Shown here: positions 56,257-63,538 of the stretch, one piece after another
Layout of the letters: every line of letters begins with the position of its first letter
How positions within the stretch are numbered: position 1 is the first letter of the stretch
DNA from: Rhodanobacteraceae bacterium
GTDB lineage: Bacteria > Pseudomonadota > Gammaproteobacteria > Xanthomonadales > Rhodanobacteraceae
Reading direction: 5' to 3'
DNA length: 64,000 nucleotides
Assembly (NCBI GenBank): GCA_004299705.1
Contig: SCQS01000066.1
Coordinates: 62,001 to 126,000, forward strand
The notes under the pieces: model-generated
Told to the model about the DNA's origin: nothing
Databases searched by the model: none
Seen by the model: only the letters and a program-made list of their open reading frames with translations
Made by a program: the position numbers and the translations under genes

Positions 56257-56697
56257 TCAGGCCGCGCGCGGCGATCCCTGGGTGGCCAGCAGGGCGTGGA
56301 CGCGCGAGGCAATGACGGCGGGACTGAGGCTGATGTCGTCCCGGCAGGTGAAGAACCGATCCCGGGTGCGGGCGAAGACGTTGGTGATCGTCCCGGACAG
56401 GCGCTCGCTCCACTTGAACGACTCGACGCCATCGGTGGTGTGCCACCCGGAGGGCGGCAGCACGTTCAGCGCCTTGTCGTAAGCCTCGGCGGTGATCTCC
56501 TTGAACGGGGCGCGCCAGTGGGCGTCGTGGGCGGCGCGGAATTCCTCGCGGGTGCCGACACGGAGCTCGGGGCCGTATTCCTCGACGAGCTGGGCCTGGG
56601 TCTTGCCGCTGTAGCCACCGGCGAGGGTGCCGTCATCGCGCTGGTACACGACGTCGATCGCGCCAGCACCGACAAAGAACAGCTTGTCAGTTTCCAT
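56257..56697 (-). CDS. Hypothetical protein
   Basis: 146 residues (METDKLFFVGAGAID...). Alpha/beta, soluble; includes GKTQAQLVEEYGPELRVG and FTCRDDISLSPAVIASRVHALL. Own leader element and terminator. No family match. Confidence 0.7.
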   Translation of the reverse strand: METDKLFFVGAGAIDVVYQRDDGTLAGGYSGKTQAQLVEEYGPELRVGTREEFRAAHDAHWRAPFKEITAEAYDKALNVLPPSGWHTTDGVESFKWSERLSGTITNVFARTRDRFFTCRDDISLSPAVIASRVHALLATQGSPRAA

Positions 56698-56710
56698 GGG
56701 GGTTCCTTGT

Positions 56711-56785
56711 GGACCCGCGAATTGCGGGGTTCGGAAGGTGAAGCGGCCGGCGGGGCGGCACGCTGTTGCGCACGGTGACCACCGG
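56711..56785 (-). promoter_or_regulatory. Leader element copy 14
   Basis: GTTGCG at 56765-56770, 32 bases from GGGTTC; hairpin arms CCCGC / GCGGG at 56714-56728, compensated relative to the common stem. Confidence 0.88.
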
Positions 56786-56807
56786 TCCGCGCGCGTCAGC
56801 ACCGACG

Positions 56808-56838
56808 AAAAACCCGCACGCCGGAAAGGCATGCGGGT
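56808..56838 (-). terminator. Intrinsic terminator of the 56.8 kb gene
   Basis: Stem ACCCGCA / TGCGGGT around a GCC-rich centre that can pair further; then TTTTTCGTC on the minus strand. Confidence 0.85.
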
Positions 56839-56845
56839 GGTTGGG

Positions 56846-57211
56846 TCAGTTGGTGGTCCACGGGAACCGGACGGCGCCTTTCCGGAGATCGAACGCCTCG
56901 GCTTCGCCCAGGATTCGCACGCCGGCGTCGAGGTCGGCGAGCGGCATGGAGGTGTCGACGGTGGTGACCACCCTCTTGCCGTTCTGCCGATCGAAGGTCC
57001 GCTGGGTCGTCACGACCACGGTTCCGGGGCCCCAGGCCTTGGTGCGCGGCTGGAAGTCGTCGCTGGCCTCGAACTCGGCCTTCAACGTCTCGGCGACGGA
57101 CTTGCCGTCCGGCACCTTGAGGCAGACGGACTTGACGCCGCGGCCGCCCTGCAGGAGCACGCCGTACACGGTGCCGACGACGCGGGTGGTGGATTGCGAT
57201 TGCGTTTGCAT
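56846..57211 (-). CDS. Hypothetical strand-rich protein
   Basis: 121 residues from the ATG at 57211, which has AGGA eight bases upstream; ATG at 57220 is the alternative. Strand-rich (RVVGTVYGVLLQGGRGV, PGTVVVTTQRTF, KRVVTTVDTS), soluble. Unknown function. Confidence 0.68.
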   Translation of the reverse strand: MQTQSQSTTRVVGTVYGVLLQGGRGVKSVCLKVPDGKSVAETLKAEFEASDDFQPRTKAWGPGTVVVTTQRTFDRQNGKRVVTTVDTSMPLADLDAGVRILGEAEAFDLRKGAVRFPWTTN

Positions 57212-57226
57212 GGGAAGCATCCTCTA

Positions 57227-57298
57227 TCCGGCAATGGACCGGGTTCATCACCAGCGCGGTGCCGGGGCAACCAGTGGTGTTGCGGGGGATGACCATCG
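57227..57298 (-). promoter_or_regulatory. Leader element copy 15
   Basis: GTTGCG at 57279-57284, 32 bases from GGGTTC; shorter hairpin CCGG / CCGG with a 7-base loop (57228-57242). Confidence 0.75.
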
Positions 57299-57327
57299 GA
57301 ATAGCGTCGGCGCGGAGCCCGCGCGCA

Positions 57328-57362
57328 CAAAGAAACGCCGCCTGCGTGAACAGGCGGCGTTG
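57328..57362 (-). terminator. Intrinsic terminator of the helicase gene
   Basis: Stem AACGCCGCCTG / CAGGCGGCGTT, then TCTTTGTG on the minus strand. Repeated terminator family. Confidence 0.92.
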
Positions 57363-57379
57363 GGTTTCCGAATGACTTG

Positions 57380-58885
57380 CTATGCGGCGTGGGCCAGTTC
57401 ATCGAGCCTCAAGCCCGCGCGCCGCGCAACGTCACGAATCGCATCGCTGTTGCCGGCATCAAGCCGCAGCTTGGCGCGTGTGACGGCAACATACAGGATG
57501 TTGCCTTCCTCGGGGTTCCACTTCCGGTAGCCCTGCTGGCCGGGCTTCTTGTCATCGCGGACCTTGAAGTCGCCAAGCAGCTCCACCGATTCGAACTCCC
57601 TGCCCTTGGCCCGGTGCGTGGTCGAGAAGACCCGCTTGCACTGGGCCTCGTCCCGCTCGTTGCCCTCGGCGCGCCCGAGCTCGTCCAGCAGTTGCTCGGT
57701 ACGGTAGGTTTCCACCAGGTCAACCAGCGGCCGCAAGTGCGCGTAGGGCGGATCGGCCGTGGCCTGCATCAGCGCGCGCCACGAGACGAACTCCAGCAGC
57801 TCGGGGTTGCTCGAGCGCTTCCCGCGCATCAGGTCCTGGATGCCGTACAACAGCGACTTCATCTCGGCGACCCCGCCGACCACGGCGTACTTGTTGTGGC
57901 GGTCGCGCATCTGGGTCTCGATCAGTTCCACGATCAGGGCGGCGTTGGTGCGTGCCACCACGGCCCGTGCCGGCTCCATGCGGCCCGCCACGTTGACGGT
58001 CGAGCCGAGATCGGGCGAACCCTCGATGTGCAGGTCCTTGGCGCCGGCGTACTGTGCCAGCACCGAGTTGGCCAGGGTGGCGATCGCGGGGCCGAACCGG
58101 AATGACCTGGTCAGCTTGCCGACCACGTCCACTTTGAACTGGCGCATAGCGTTGACTGCACCGCGCCAAGCGTAGATCTGCTGGTAGCGGTCGCCGACGA
58201 TCACGCGCTGGGCGTGCGTCTGCTCGGCCAGCAGCCGGATCATCAGGCCGCTGGTGTCCTGCGCCTCATCCAGCAGGATCGCGTCATACTCCAGCCGCGG
58301 GTGCGTAAGCGCCCACGACTTGAGGTACACGTCGTGCGTGATCGGCACCCGATCCCCGGGCGCCATCATTCGTTCCCACACCGCGCGCGCCTGTTCCAGC
58401 ACGCAACGGGTGTAGCCACGATCGACATTGCCTTCGGCGTCCAGCAGCAGCGGCACATGATCGGTGGCGAGGTCGTCATCGCCGGAGCCGCAGAAGTTGG
58501 CGATGGTCTGCATGACCGCATAGCCGCCTTGGGTGGTGTCCGCGTGGGGCGCGAACACGCCGCTGCCCCAGCCGCAGGCCTGCGCCAACTGATAGCCGGT
58601 GACGCGGTTCTGCAGCCGGCCTTCGGCCCGCCACTGGCTGCCGCAGGATCGGTAGGCCAGGCTGTGGTTGGTACGTACGTCCACGTGCGCCGGGAACCGC
58701 GATCGCGCTTCTTCGACGATCTTGCGTCCGAAACTCGTGTACAGCGTGCGCCCCTGGCGCGCGCCGCGGGCCATCAGGTAGCGCAAGGTGGTCGTCTTGC
58801 CCGAGCCCGCCGCGGCGTCGATCCGCAGGTCTTGACCGCTGTTGAAGGCGGCCAGACAGGTCTTTTGTTCCGCTGTGGCTTGCAT
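57380..58885 (-). CDS. UvrD/Rep-like superfamily 1 helicase
   Basis: 501 residues. Walker A AAGSGKTT (25-32), motif II LLDEAQD (204-210), motif III-like GDRYQQIYAWRGA (231-243), and late motifs STTHRAKGREFESVEL and LYVAVTRAK. Shorter than full UvrD (about 720 residues) and closer to compact phage/plasmid UvrD-like helicases. Likely acts in DNA repair or replication of the element, or in defence. Own leader element and terminator. Confidence 0.93.
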   Translation of the reverse strand: MQATAEQKTCLAAFNSGQDLRIDAAAGSGKTTTLRYLMARGARQGRTLYTSFGRKIVEEARSRFPAHVDVRTNHSLAYRSCGSQWRAEGRLQNRVTGYQLAQACGWGSGVFAPHADTTQGGYAVMQTIANFCGSGDDDLATDHVPLLLDAEGNVDRGYTRCVLEQARAVWERMMAPGDRVPITHDVYLKSWALTHPRLEYDAILLDEAQDTSGLMIRLLAEQTHAQRVIVGDRYQQIYAWRGAVNAMRQFKVDVVGKLTRSFRFGPAIATLANSVLAQYAGAKDLHIEGSPDLGSTVNVAGRMEPARAVVARTNAALIVELIETQMRDRHNKYAVVGGVAEMKSLLYGIQDLMRGKRSSNPELLEFVSWRALMQATADPPYAHLRPLVDLVETYRTEQLLDELGRAEGNERDEAQCKRVFSTTHRAKGREFESVELLGDFKVRDDKKPGQQGYRKWNPEEGNILYVAVTRAKLRLDAGNSDAIRDVARRAGLRLDELAHAA

Positions 58886-58906
58886 TACATGTCTCCAGGT
58901 GAATTT

Positions 58907-58978
58907 CCGGCTGGTGCCGGTTCATGGAGACGGCGACGTGCGCCACGATGGGTGCGTTGCGCGGCATGACTATGGGAT
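58907..58978 (-). promoter_or_regulatory. Leader element copy 16 (helicase gene)
   Basis: GTTGCG at 58956-58961, 32 bases from CGGTTC; hairpin arms CCGGC / GCCGG at 58907-58920. Confidence 0.85.
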
Positions 58979-59002
58979 CGCGATGGCGCGGCGGTCGCGC
59001 GC

Positions 59003-59036
59003 AATGAAAACCCCGGGCTCGCGAGAGTCCGGGGTT
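59003..59036 (-). terminator. Intrinsic terminator of the 59.0 kb gene
   Basis: Stem AACCCCGG-CTC / GAG-CCGGGGTT with one internal mismatch; then TTCATTG on the minus strand. Confidence 0.85.
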
Positions 59037-59042
59037 GGCGTG

Positions 59043-59255
59043 TCAGTGGTAACCGAAGGTGAGGGCTTCGGTCGTGGCGGGCCCGAAATAGATCGTTTCG
59101 AGCCCCTTGTCGGTGAAGTACATCCCGCCACCGTTTGCGACGATGGCCGGTGCGCCCGTGCGCGCCACGAACCAGACCTTGGACCAGGCGATGTCGCCAC
59201 GCCATGCGTGGCCCACGGCGCGGAAGGTGCGCCGGATGCGGATGTGAAGCGGCAT
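59043..59255 (-). CDS. Small hypothetical protein
   Basis: 70 residues (MPLHIRIRRTFRAVG...), GGAGA eight bases before the ATG. Strand-rich with VWFVARTGAPAIVANGGGMYF. Own leader element and terminator; unknown. Confidence 0.68.
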   Translation of the reverse strand: MPLHIRIRRTFRAVGHAWRGDIAWSKVWFVARTGAPAIVANGGGMYFTDKGLETIYFGPATTEALTFGYH

Positions 59256-59276
59256 ATCGTGATTCTCCGTTTGGTT

Positions 59277-59348
59277 GCCGGCGGATGCCGGGATTGCCAT
59301 CCAGCGCCACCGGCCGCCGCCGCGCTGTTGCGCGGGAGTGCCATGCGA
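59277..59348 (-). promoter_or_regulatory. Leader element copy 17
   Basis: GTTGCG at 59327-59332, 31 bases from GGGATT (C to T change); hairpin arms CCGGC / GCCGG at 59278-59291. Confidence 0.82.
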
Positions 59349-59366
59349 ACAGGTGTGCCGCACGCG

Positions 59367-59399
59367 AAAGGAAACGCCGCCTGGGTGAACAGGCGGCGT
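59367..59399 (-). terminator. Intrinsic terminator of the 59.4 kb gene
   Basis: Stem ACGCCGCCTG / CAGGCGGCGT, then TTCCTTTCG on the minus strand. Repeated terminator family. Confidence 0.92.
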
Positions 59400-59411
59400 C
59401 GGGATCTTCAG

Positions 59412-59966
59412 TCAGGCTGCGCGCGGTGGCGCCGGCGATGATTCCGCGGAGCTCTTGGCATCATCGGCGTTGAGCTTGTCGGCACGCTTCTGCGCGTTGC
59501 TCTGGTTGTTGAACTCGCCGGGCAGAGTCACCTGCTCGTCGATGTCGAACACGCGGAACGGCGAATGCTGGCCGCCTACGCACAGGGCGCTTTCTTCGTG
59601 GGGCGATGCGTGCCCCTTCACGATGTAGCGCGGCAGTCCGCTGCGGATGCGCAGCGCGCGCGCCACGGCGGGTGTCGCGGCATTTTCGGTGCCGCCAAAC
59701 CCAAGCACTGCCTCGCGGGCGAGCGTCAGGCGCTGCTCGTAGGGCATGTCCTTGGTGATTTCCAGCACATCCATCGCGCGCCACGCCGCGACGCCTTCCT
59801 GCAGGCCGCGCACGGTGTGCTGGGCGAGGAAGCACGCACAGGTGAACGCGACCGTCCACCTCACCTGCTCCGGCGCGCCGCCCTTGCAGTCCTCATGGTC
59901 CTCGAGCGAGAACGTCACGATCTGCGCCAGGACCTCGGGCAGCGTGAATCCGAATTGTTCTTTCAT
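59412..59966 (-). CDS. Hypothetical protein with low-complexity tail
   Basis: 184 residues (MKEQFGFTLPEVLAQI...). Helical first half with cysteines (CKGGAPEQVRWTVAFTCACF), strand-rich middle (LPRYIVKGHASPHEESALCVGGQ) and a K/S/A-rich tail. No family recognised; own leader element and terminator. Confidence 0.7.
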   Translation of the reverse strand: MKEQFGFTLPEVLAQIVTFSLEDHEDCKGGAPEQVRWTVAFTCACFLAQHTVRGLQEGVAAWRAMDVLEITKDMPYEQRLTLAREAVLGFGGTENAATPAVARALRIRSGLPRYIVKGHASPHEESALCVGGQHSPFRVFDIDEQVTLPGEFNNQSNAQKRADKLNADDAKSSAESSPAPPRAA

Positions 59967-59979
59967 GGGTTCTCCATCC

Positions 59980-60055
59980 GCCGGCGAGATGCCGGGCGCG
60001 CAAGCCGAAGACCGGCGGTCGAGAGGGTCGTGTTGCGCGGGCGTGGCACGCGCGC
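59980..60055 (-). promoter_or_regulatory. Leader element copy 18
   Basis: GTTGCG at 60032-60037, about 34 bases from the hairpin edge; arms CCGGC / GCCGG at 59981-59995. The GGGTTC block is changed to GGGCGC. Confidence 0.75.
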
Positions 60056-60070
60056 GGCGCGCCCGCGCAC

Positions 60071-60103
60071 GAAAAAACGCCGCCTGCGTGAACAGGCGGC
60101 GTT
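60071..60103 (-). terminator. Intrinsic terminator of the 60.1-60.8 kb unit
   Basis: Stem AACGCCGCCTG / CAGGCGGCGTT, then TTTTCGTG on the minus strand. Repeated terminator family. Confidence 0.95.
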
Positions 60104-60108
60104 GGTGG

Positions 60109-60636
60109 TCAAGCGGTAGCGTTGTCGCGCGCGGCTCGTTCGCGTGCGGCCTGCAGGGCCTTGTAGGTCGCCTTGGCGTCCTCGATGTCTTCGCCTTCGT
60201 AGGCGCTGACGATGTCGTGAGCGCCGAACATGCGACACTTCGAGCGCGCATCCTCGGCGGTGATCGCCTGGCAGGTGAACGCGAGGACCTCGCCGGGCAG
60301 ATCGCTGTCGCGGTAGAGAACCACCCAGGGTCGGGTGGCGGTGTCCACTGCGAGCCACTTGAGCATACCGGCGAACTCAGTCGCCACCTTGGCGAGCAGC
60401 TCGGGATCATTGCGGTCCCACGAATCGCCGCGGATGAACTCGTTGACCGTGGCCGAGCACTGGTTGCCGGGAATGGTGTACACGATGCTGGCGCAGCGGT
60501 CTTCTTCCATCACGCGGGCGACAGCGGAAGGGCCGTCTTCGGCCATGCCGGTCCAGATATGGTGCGGCTTGTTCGCGTCGAGGTGGCGATCGCGCCACAG
60601 CACGATCCACGGCTGGAGCTTGTCGTCGTCGTTCAT
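60109..60636 (-). CDS. Tandem PWIVLYR-domain protein
   Basis: 175 residues with two copies of the repeated domain: KLQPWIVLWRDRHLDANKPHH ... MAEDGPSAVARV near the start and RPWVVLYRDSDLPGEVLAFT ... ITAEDARSKC from about residue 100. The first half resembles the 53.4 kb protein, the second the 53.9 kb protein. The ATG overlaps the previous gene (ATGA). Unknown function. Confidence 0.75.
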   Translation of the reverse strand: MNDDDKLQPWIVLWRDRHLDANKPHHIWTGMAEDGPSAVARVMEEDRCASIVYTIPGNQCSATVNEFIRGDSWDRNDPELLAKVATEFAGMLKWLAVDTATRPWVVLYRDSDLPGEVLAFTCQAITAEDARSKCRMFGAHDIVSAYEGEDIEDAKATYKALQAARERAARDNATA

Positions 60637-60800
60637 GCGAGCACTTCCACGCCGAGGTCGCGGGCCTCATCGACCATCGCGTCTACATCGACGTCGCTAT
60701 CGAGCGGCTCGCCCTTGTTCAGGCTGACCAGCGTTTCGAGCGCATCCTTGAGCAGGGCCTCGAGGCGTTGCTCGCGGCTGGGGGTGGGCGTATCGCCCAT
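60633..60800 (-). CDS. Small acidic protein
   Basis: 55 residues (MGDTPTPSREQRLEALLKD...); helical and acidic (DSDVDVDAMVDEARD). First gene of a two-gene unit with the tandem PWIVLYR protein. Unknown function. Confidence 0.68.
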   Translation of the reverse strand: MGDTPTPSREQRLEALLKDALETLVSLNKGEPLDSDVDVDAMVDEARDLGVEVLA

Positions 60801-60816
60801 GGCGTCTCTCCTTCGT

Positions 60817-60890
60817 ACCGGCGGGTGCCGGGGTTCGCGGGAGGGTGGCCGCGGCCCGCGCGCGCCTGTTGCGTGGCGTGACCATGAGGC
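60817..60890 (-). promoter_or_regulatory. Leader element copy 19
   Basis: GTTGCG at 60868-60873, 31 bases from GGGTTC; hairpin arms CCGGC / GCCGG at 60818-60831. Confidence 0.88.
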
Positions 60891-61062
60891 GTGGTGAGGG
60901 CGCGCAGCATCCACGCAGATTGCGGGGATGCAAATTGCGGTGACGCAGACCACGGGAACGCGGACCGATGCGCACGCGGAGGGGTGGTCGAGCTGCTGCT
61001 GGTCGTGGGTTGCAATGAAAAACACATATGGGTGTCACCCACGTCCAAGAAAGGAGGACACG

Positions 61063-61443
61063 ATGGTCACCCACAGCAACCATGGCAGCAAGGCGCCCGA
61101 AGACCGATTCAGCGCGATTCAGGCAATTTTCTCCAACCCCAAGGATCCACTAGGTCGTTACGCCCGTAGGCACTGGCCACGGGAATGCTTCCCGTCCCGG
61201 GTCGCCGAGGGGGATGTCTACGGCTACGTCCTTTGGCGGTTCATCCGCGCGAAGCGCGCCCACATGGCCAGGCGGGAGGCATGGGTGCGCCCGCCGGTGA
61301 TCCTGCGGATCGGGGTGCGCATCAGCCAATGCAGGCTCGCGCGGGCGTTGCGCACGATCAGGCGCGCGCTTCACCGCCACAGCCGGCGCCAGCGGCGTAA
61401 GCGACGGGTCCGCCCTGCCCCGCCCGCAGAACCCGGCCCGTAG
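61063..61443 (+). CDS. Basic hypothetical protein on the plus strand
   Basis: 126 residues from an ATG preceded by a strong AAGGAGG. Very Arg-rich C-terminal half (RRALHRHSRRQRRKRRVRP), suggesting nucleic-acid binding. Runs against the array and has no leader element. High Arg content also arises easily in GC-rich reading frames, so the call leans on the ribosome binding site. Confidence 0.55.
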   Translation: MVTHSNHGSKAPEDRFSAIQAIFSNPKDPLGRYARRHWPRECFPSRVAEGDVYGYVLWRFIRAKRAHMARREAWVRPPVILRIGVRISQCRLARALRTIRRALHRHSRRQRRKRRVRPAPPAEPGP

Positions 61444-61467
61444 CTGGAAGTCGGGCGCCACGCGCGC

Positions 61468-61500
61468 AATAAAACAGCCGCCCCGTGGAGGGCGGCTGTT
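61468..61500 (-). terminator. Intrinsic terminator of the 61.6 kb gene
   Basis: Stem ACAGCCGCC / GGCGGCTGT, then TTTATTGCG on the minus strand. Confidence 0.9.
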
Positions 61501-61561
61501 GGTGTGCACTGTAGCCGGATCGGCCAAGCGGGTACGTGCCCGCCGGAAACAGCCGGGGCCT

Positions 61562-62443
61562 TCAGTCGAACCGGCGCTCCCAGGCATCGCGAAGCGCGCT
61601 TGCCCGGTCGGGATCGAAATACTCGAGCATTCCGGTTTCCTCAAGCTCGTCGCCGTAGAACCCCCAGCAGGAGTCCTGCAGCCGGCCGGCGCGGTCCATG
61701 ACCTCGAACCCCCACACGTTGCCGCGCAGGTACTGGTCGTAGGTCAGGAGCTCGGCATCCATGCAGGCGCGGGCCTTGGTCTCGTCGCCGGCGAACTCAC
61801 GGTCGAGCGTCTCGCGGGTCATGTAATGGACGCCAACCAGGCCGGAGTCCCACACGTCCGTCGGCGTGCCGTGACTGATCGTGATGCCGCTGTGGTCGTA
61901 CAGCGAGAGCGGGATCGCGATGGCGACGTCCTCGCGCACGAAGCGCCGGGTTTCGCTGTTCTCGAGGCACGCGCGGAGCGCCTTGATGGCGGTGTCGATC
62001 GCGTCGAGGGTCCACGGCCCGAAATCCTCCACGCCTTCGGCGTATTCCGGATCTTCGCGCATGGCCTCGATGCGGCCTTCCAGCGTCTCGTAGGTCTCGC
62101 ACAGCATGTCCATCGCGTACTCGATGCCGTCGACGCTCATCCAGCGACCGTCCACCATGGCGCCCTCGACTTCATCGAAGGGGTCTTCGGCGTTCTTGTC
62201 GCCGAGCGTGTAGCGGCGGTGCTGGCAGAACATCACGCCGACGTTGTCGTCGTCGCGCGGGTTCGTGGGGTTGCGATCCGTCAGGACCTTGACGACGGGG
62301 CGCTCCATTTCCTCGATGAAGGCGTCGATCGCCGTGCTGGTCTCGTCCGGGACCCCGGGCGAGGTCGAAAGGGATTGCAGCAAGCCGAGCGACCGTTGCA
62401 GGTCGGCAGCATAGGTGTCGCAGCCACGCGCCTTGGTGACCAT
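61562..62443 (-). CDS. Large conserved mobile-element protein of unknown function
   Basis: 293 residues with VGVMFCQHRRYTLGDKNAEDP, IAIPLSLYDHSGITISHGTP, DVWDSGLVGVHYMTRE, LTYDQYLRGNVWGFEV and DSCWGFYGDE. I recognise this motif series from many phage and conjugative-element proteins lacking an assigned function. Own leader element and terminator. Confidence 0.82.
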   Translation of the reverse strand: MVTKARGCDTYAADLQRSLGLLQSLSTSPGVPDETSTAIDAFIEEMERPVVKVLTDRNPTNPRDDDNVGVMFCQHRRYTLGDKNAEDPFDEVEGAMVDGRWMSVDGIEYAMDMLCETYETLEGRIEAMREDPEYAEGVEDFGPWTLDAIDTAIKALRACLENSETRRFVREDVAIAIPLSLYDHSGITISHGTPTDVWDSGLVGVHYMTRETLDREFAGDETKARACMDAELLTYDQYLRGNVWGFEVMDRAGRLQDSCWGFYGDELEETGMLEYFDPDRASALRDAWERRFD

Positions 62444-62458
62444 AGGATGTCTCTCCGA

Positions 62459-62532
62459 GCCGGCGGATGCCGGGTTCGCTGGTCGGTGGCCGCGCGCCGC
62501 GCGCACGTGTTGCGCGGCATTGCCATGCCGGT
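62459..62532 (-). promoter_or_regulatory. Leader element copy 20
   Basis: GTTGCG at 62509-62514, 31 bases from GGGTTC; hairpin arms CCGGC / GCCGG at 62460-62473. Confidence 0.88.
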
Positions 62533-62549
62533 CGCGGCGAAGCGCCAAC

Positions 62550-62583
62550 AGGAAAGCCCCGGCTCCAGGTGGAGTCGGGGCTT
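62550..62583 (-). terminator. Intrinsic terminator of the 62.6 kb gene
   Basis: Stem AAGCCCCG-CTCC / GGAG-CGGGGCTT with one mismatch, then TCCTGTTGG on the minus strand; T-run weak. Confidence 0.8.
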
Positions 62584-62614
62584 GGTGCTGGTCAGGGCAC
62601 CGCCAGACGTTTGT

Positions 62615-63379
62615 CTAGCAGGGCGAATACACGGTCCAGCCGAGCTGGTACAGGGCGTCGTGCGCAGCGGCATCGACACTCGTGGCGTCGATCTCGAAGC
62701 TCTCGTTGCCGTCGGTGTTCTTCCGTACCACGAACGTCTGCGTGGATTGGCCCGCCGGCGGCTCGCTCGTCCTGTGCGTCGTACCGGCTCGGGCGGTGGC
62801 GATGGCCTCGCGCAGGGTTTCGCACCCGCGCACCATGAACGCGCCGTCGCAGGCCCCATTGGAGATGCTCCAGCGGGACGTTTCTCGGTGGGAGATGTGC
62901 AGGGTGTCGTGCTTGGCGAGCCAATCCAGGAGCGCCGTGTCATCCACGGGTTGCGTTTCCTGCGGGACGGCCACGTCCGCACCGCCCAGCAGCGTATCGA
63001 GGGACACCGACACGGATTCGGCCCGGAAGCCGGTGTGGTGTTCGAACGCGTAGAGGTGGGCCGTGTCGCCGAACACCGCCAGCGATTTGCCGTCGAAGGG
63101 CACGTCGGTGGTCAGAGCTTTCGCTTCGTCCTGCGTCAGCTCGACGCACTCTTCGTCATCGAGCCGTTCGGCCAAGGTATCGCCGCACGTTTCGGGGATC
63201 GTGAAACCGCCGCGCAGATCGACCACGACGTGCCGGTAGCCGCAAGCCTTCACGGTTTCCCGGGCCTTGCGAATGGTCTTGCGCATCGCGTCGGTCAGTG
63301 TCCACACGAAGCACGCCGGGCATGGCACGCACAGGCTTTCGCGGGCCATCTCGGCCTTCAGGGCGAAAATCTTGTCCAT
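62615..63379 (-). CDS. Hypothetical protein
   Basis: 254 residues (MDKIFALKAEMARES...). N-terminal Cys pair (CVPCPACF), alternating strands and helices, and a strand-rich C-terminus (QTFVVRKNTDGNESFEID). Soluble, no family match. Own leader element and terminator. Confidence 0.7.
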   Translation of the reverse strand: MDKIFALKAEMARESLCVPCPACFVWTLTDAMRKTIRKARETVKACGYRHVVVDLRGGFTIPETCGDTLAERLDDEECVELTQDEAKALTTDVPFDGKSLAVFGDTAHLYAFEHHTGFRAESVSVSLDTLLGGADVAVPQETQPVDDTALLDWLAKHDTLHISHRETSRWSISNGACDGAFMVRGCETLREAIATARAGTTHRTSEPPAGQSTQTFVVRKNTDGNESFEIDATSVDAAAHDALYQLGWTVYSPC

Positions 63380-63392
63380 GGGTTCCTCTTGA

Positions 63393-63464
63393 TGCCGGCG
63401 GGATGCCGGGTTCGCGGGGTGCGCGCGCGTTGCGGCGCCGGTGCTGTTGCGGGAAGTGTCCACG
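63393..63464 (-). promoter_or_regulatory. Leader element copy 21
   Basis: GTTGCG at 63446-63451, 32 bases from GGGTTC; hairpin arms CCGGC / GCCGG at 63395-63409. Confidence 0.88.
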
Positions 63465-63483
63465 CTGACTGCGACACGATTCC

Positions 63484-63515
63484 AAAAGGAAAGCCCCGGC
63501 GTGATGCCGGGGCTT
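63484..63515 (-). terminator. Intrinsic terminator of the 63.5 kb gene
   Basis: Perfect 10-bp stem AAGCCCCGGC / GCCGGGGCTT, GTGAT loop, then TCCTTTTGG on the minus strand. Confidence 0.92.
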
Positions 63516-63538
63516 GTGGAGGGATGCAACGGAGTCGC

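Noticed and set aside
60907-60957. ATTGCG-type pair near 60.9 kb as a fourth GCAATTGC copy
   Set aside because: Half-sites are incomplete and the spacing is about 18, not 20.
30112-63464. The leader repeat as a sigma54 promoter or sigma70 promoter
   Set aside because: TGG and GC-rich blocks suggested sigma54, but the TGGCAC-N5-TTGC spacing is not met, and no -10 hexamer is conserved 16-18 bases after CGCAACA.
45668-63464. The repeated units as integron gene cassettes with attC sites
   Set aside because: The repeats lie before the genes and are short hairpins plus terminators; no attC core sites (GTTRRRY) in the proper layout and no integron integrase in the window.
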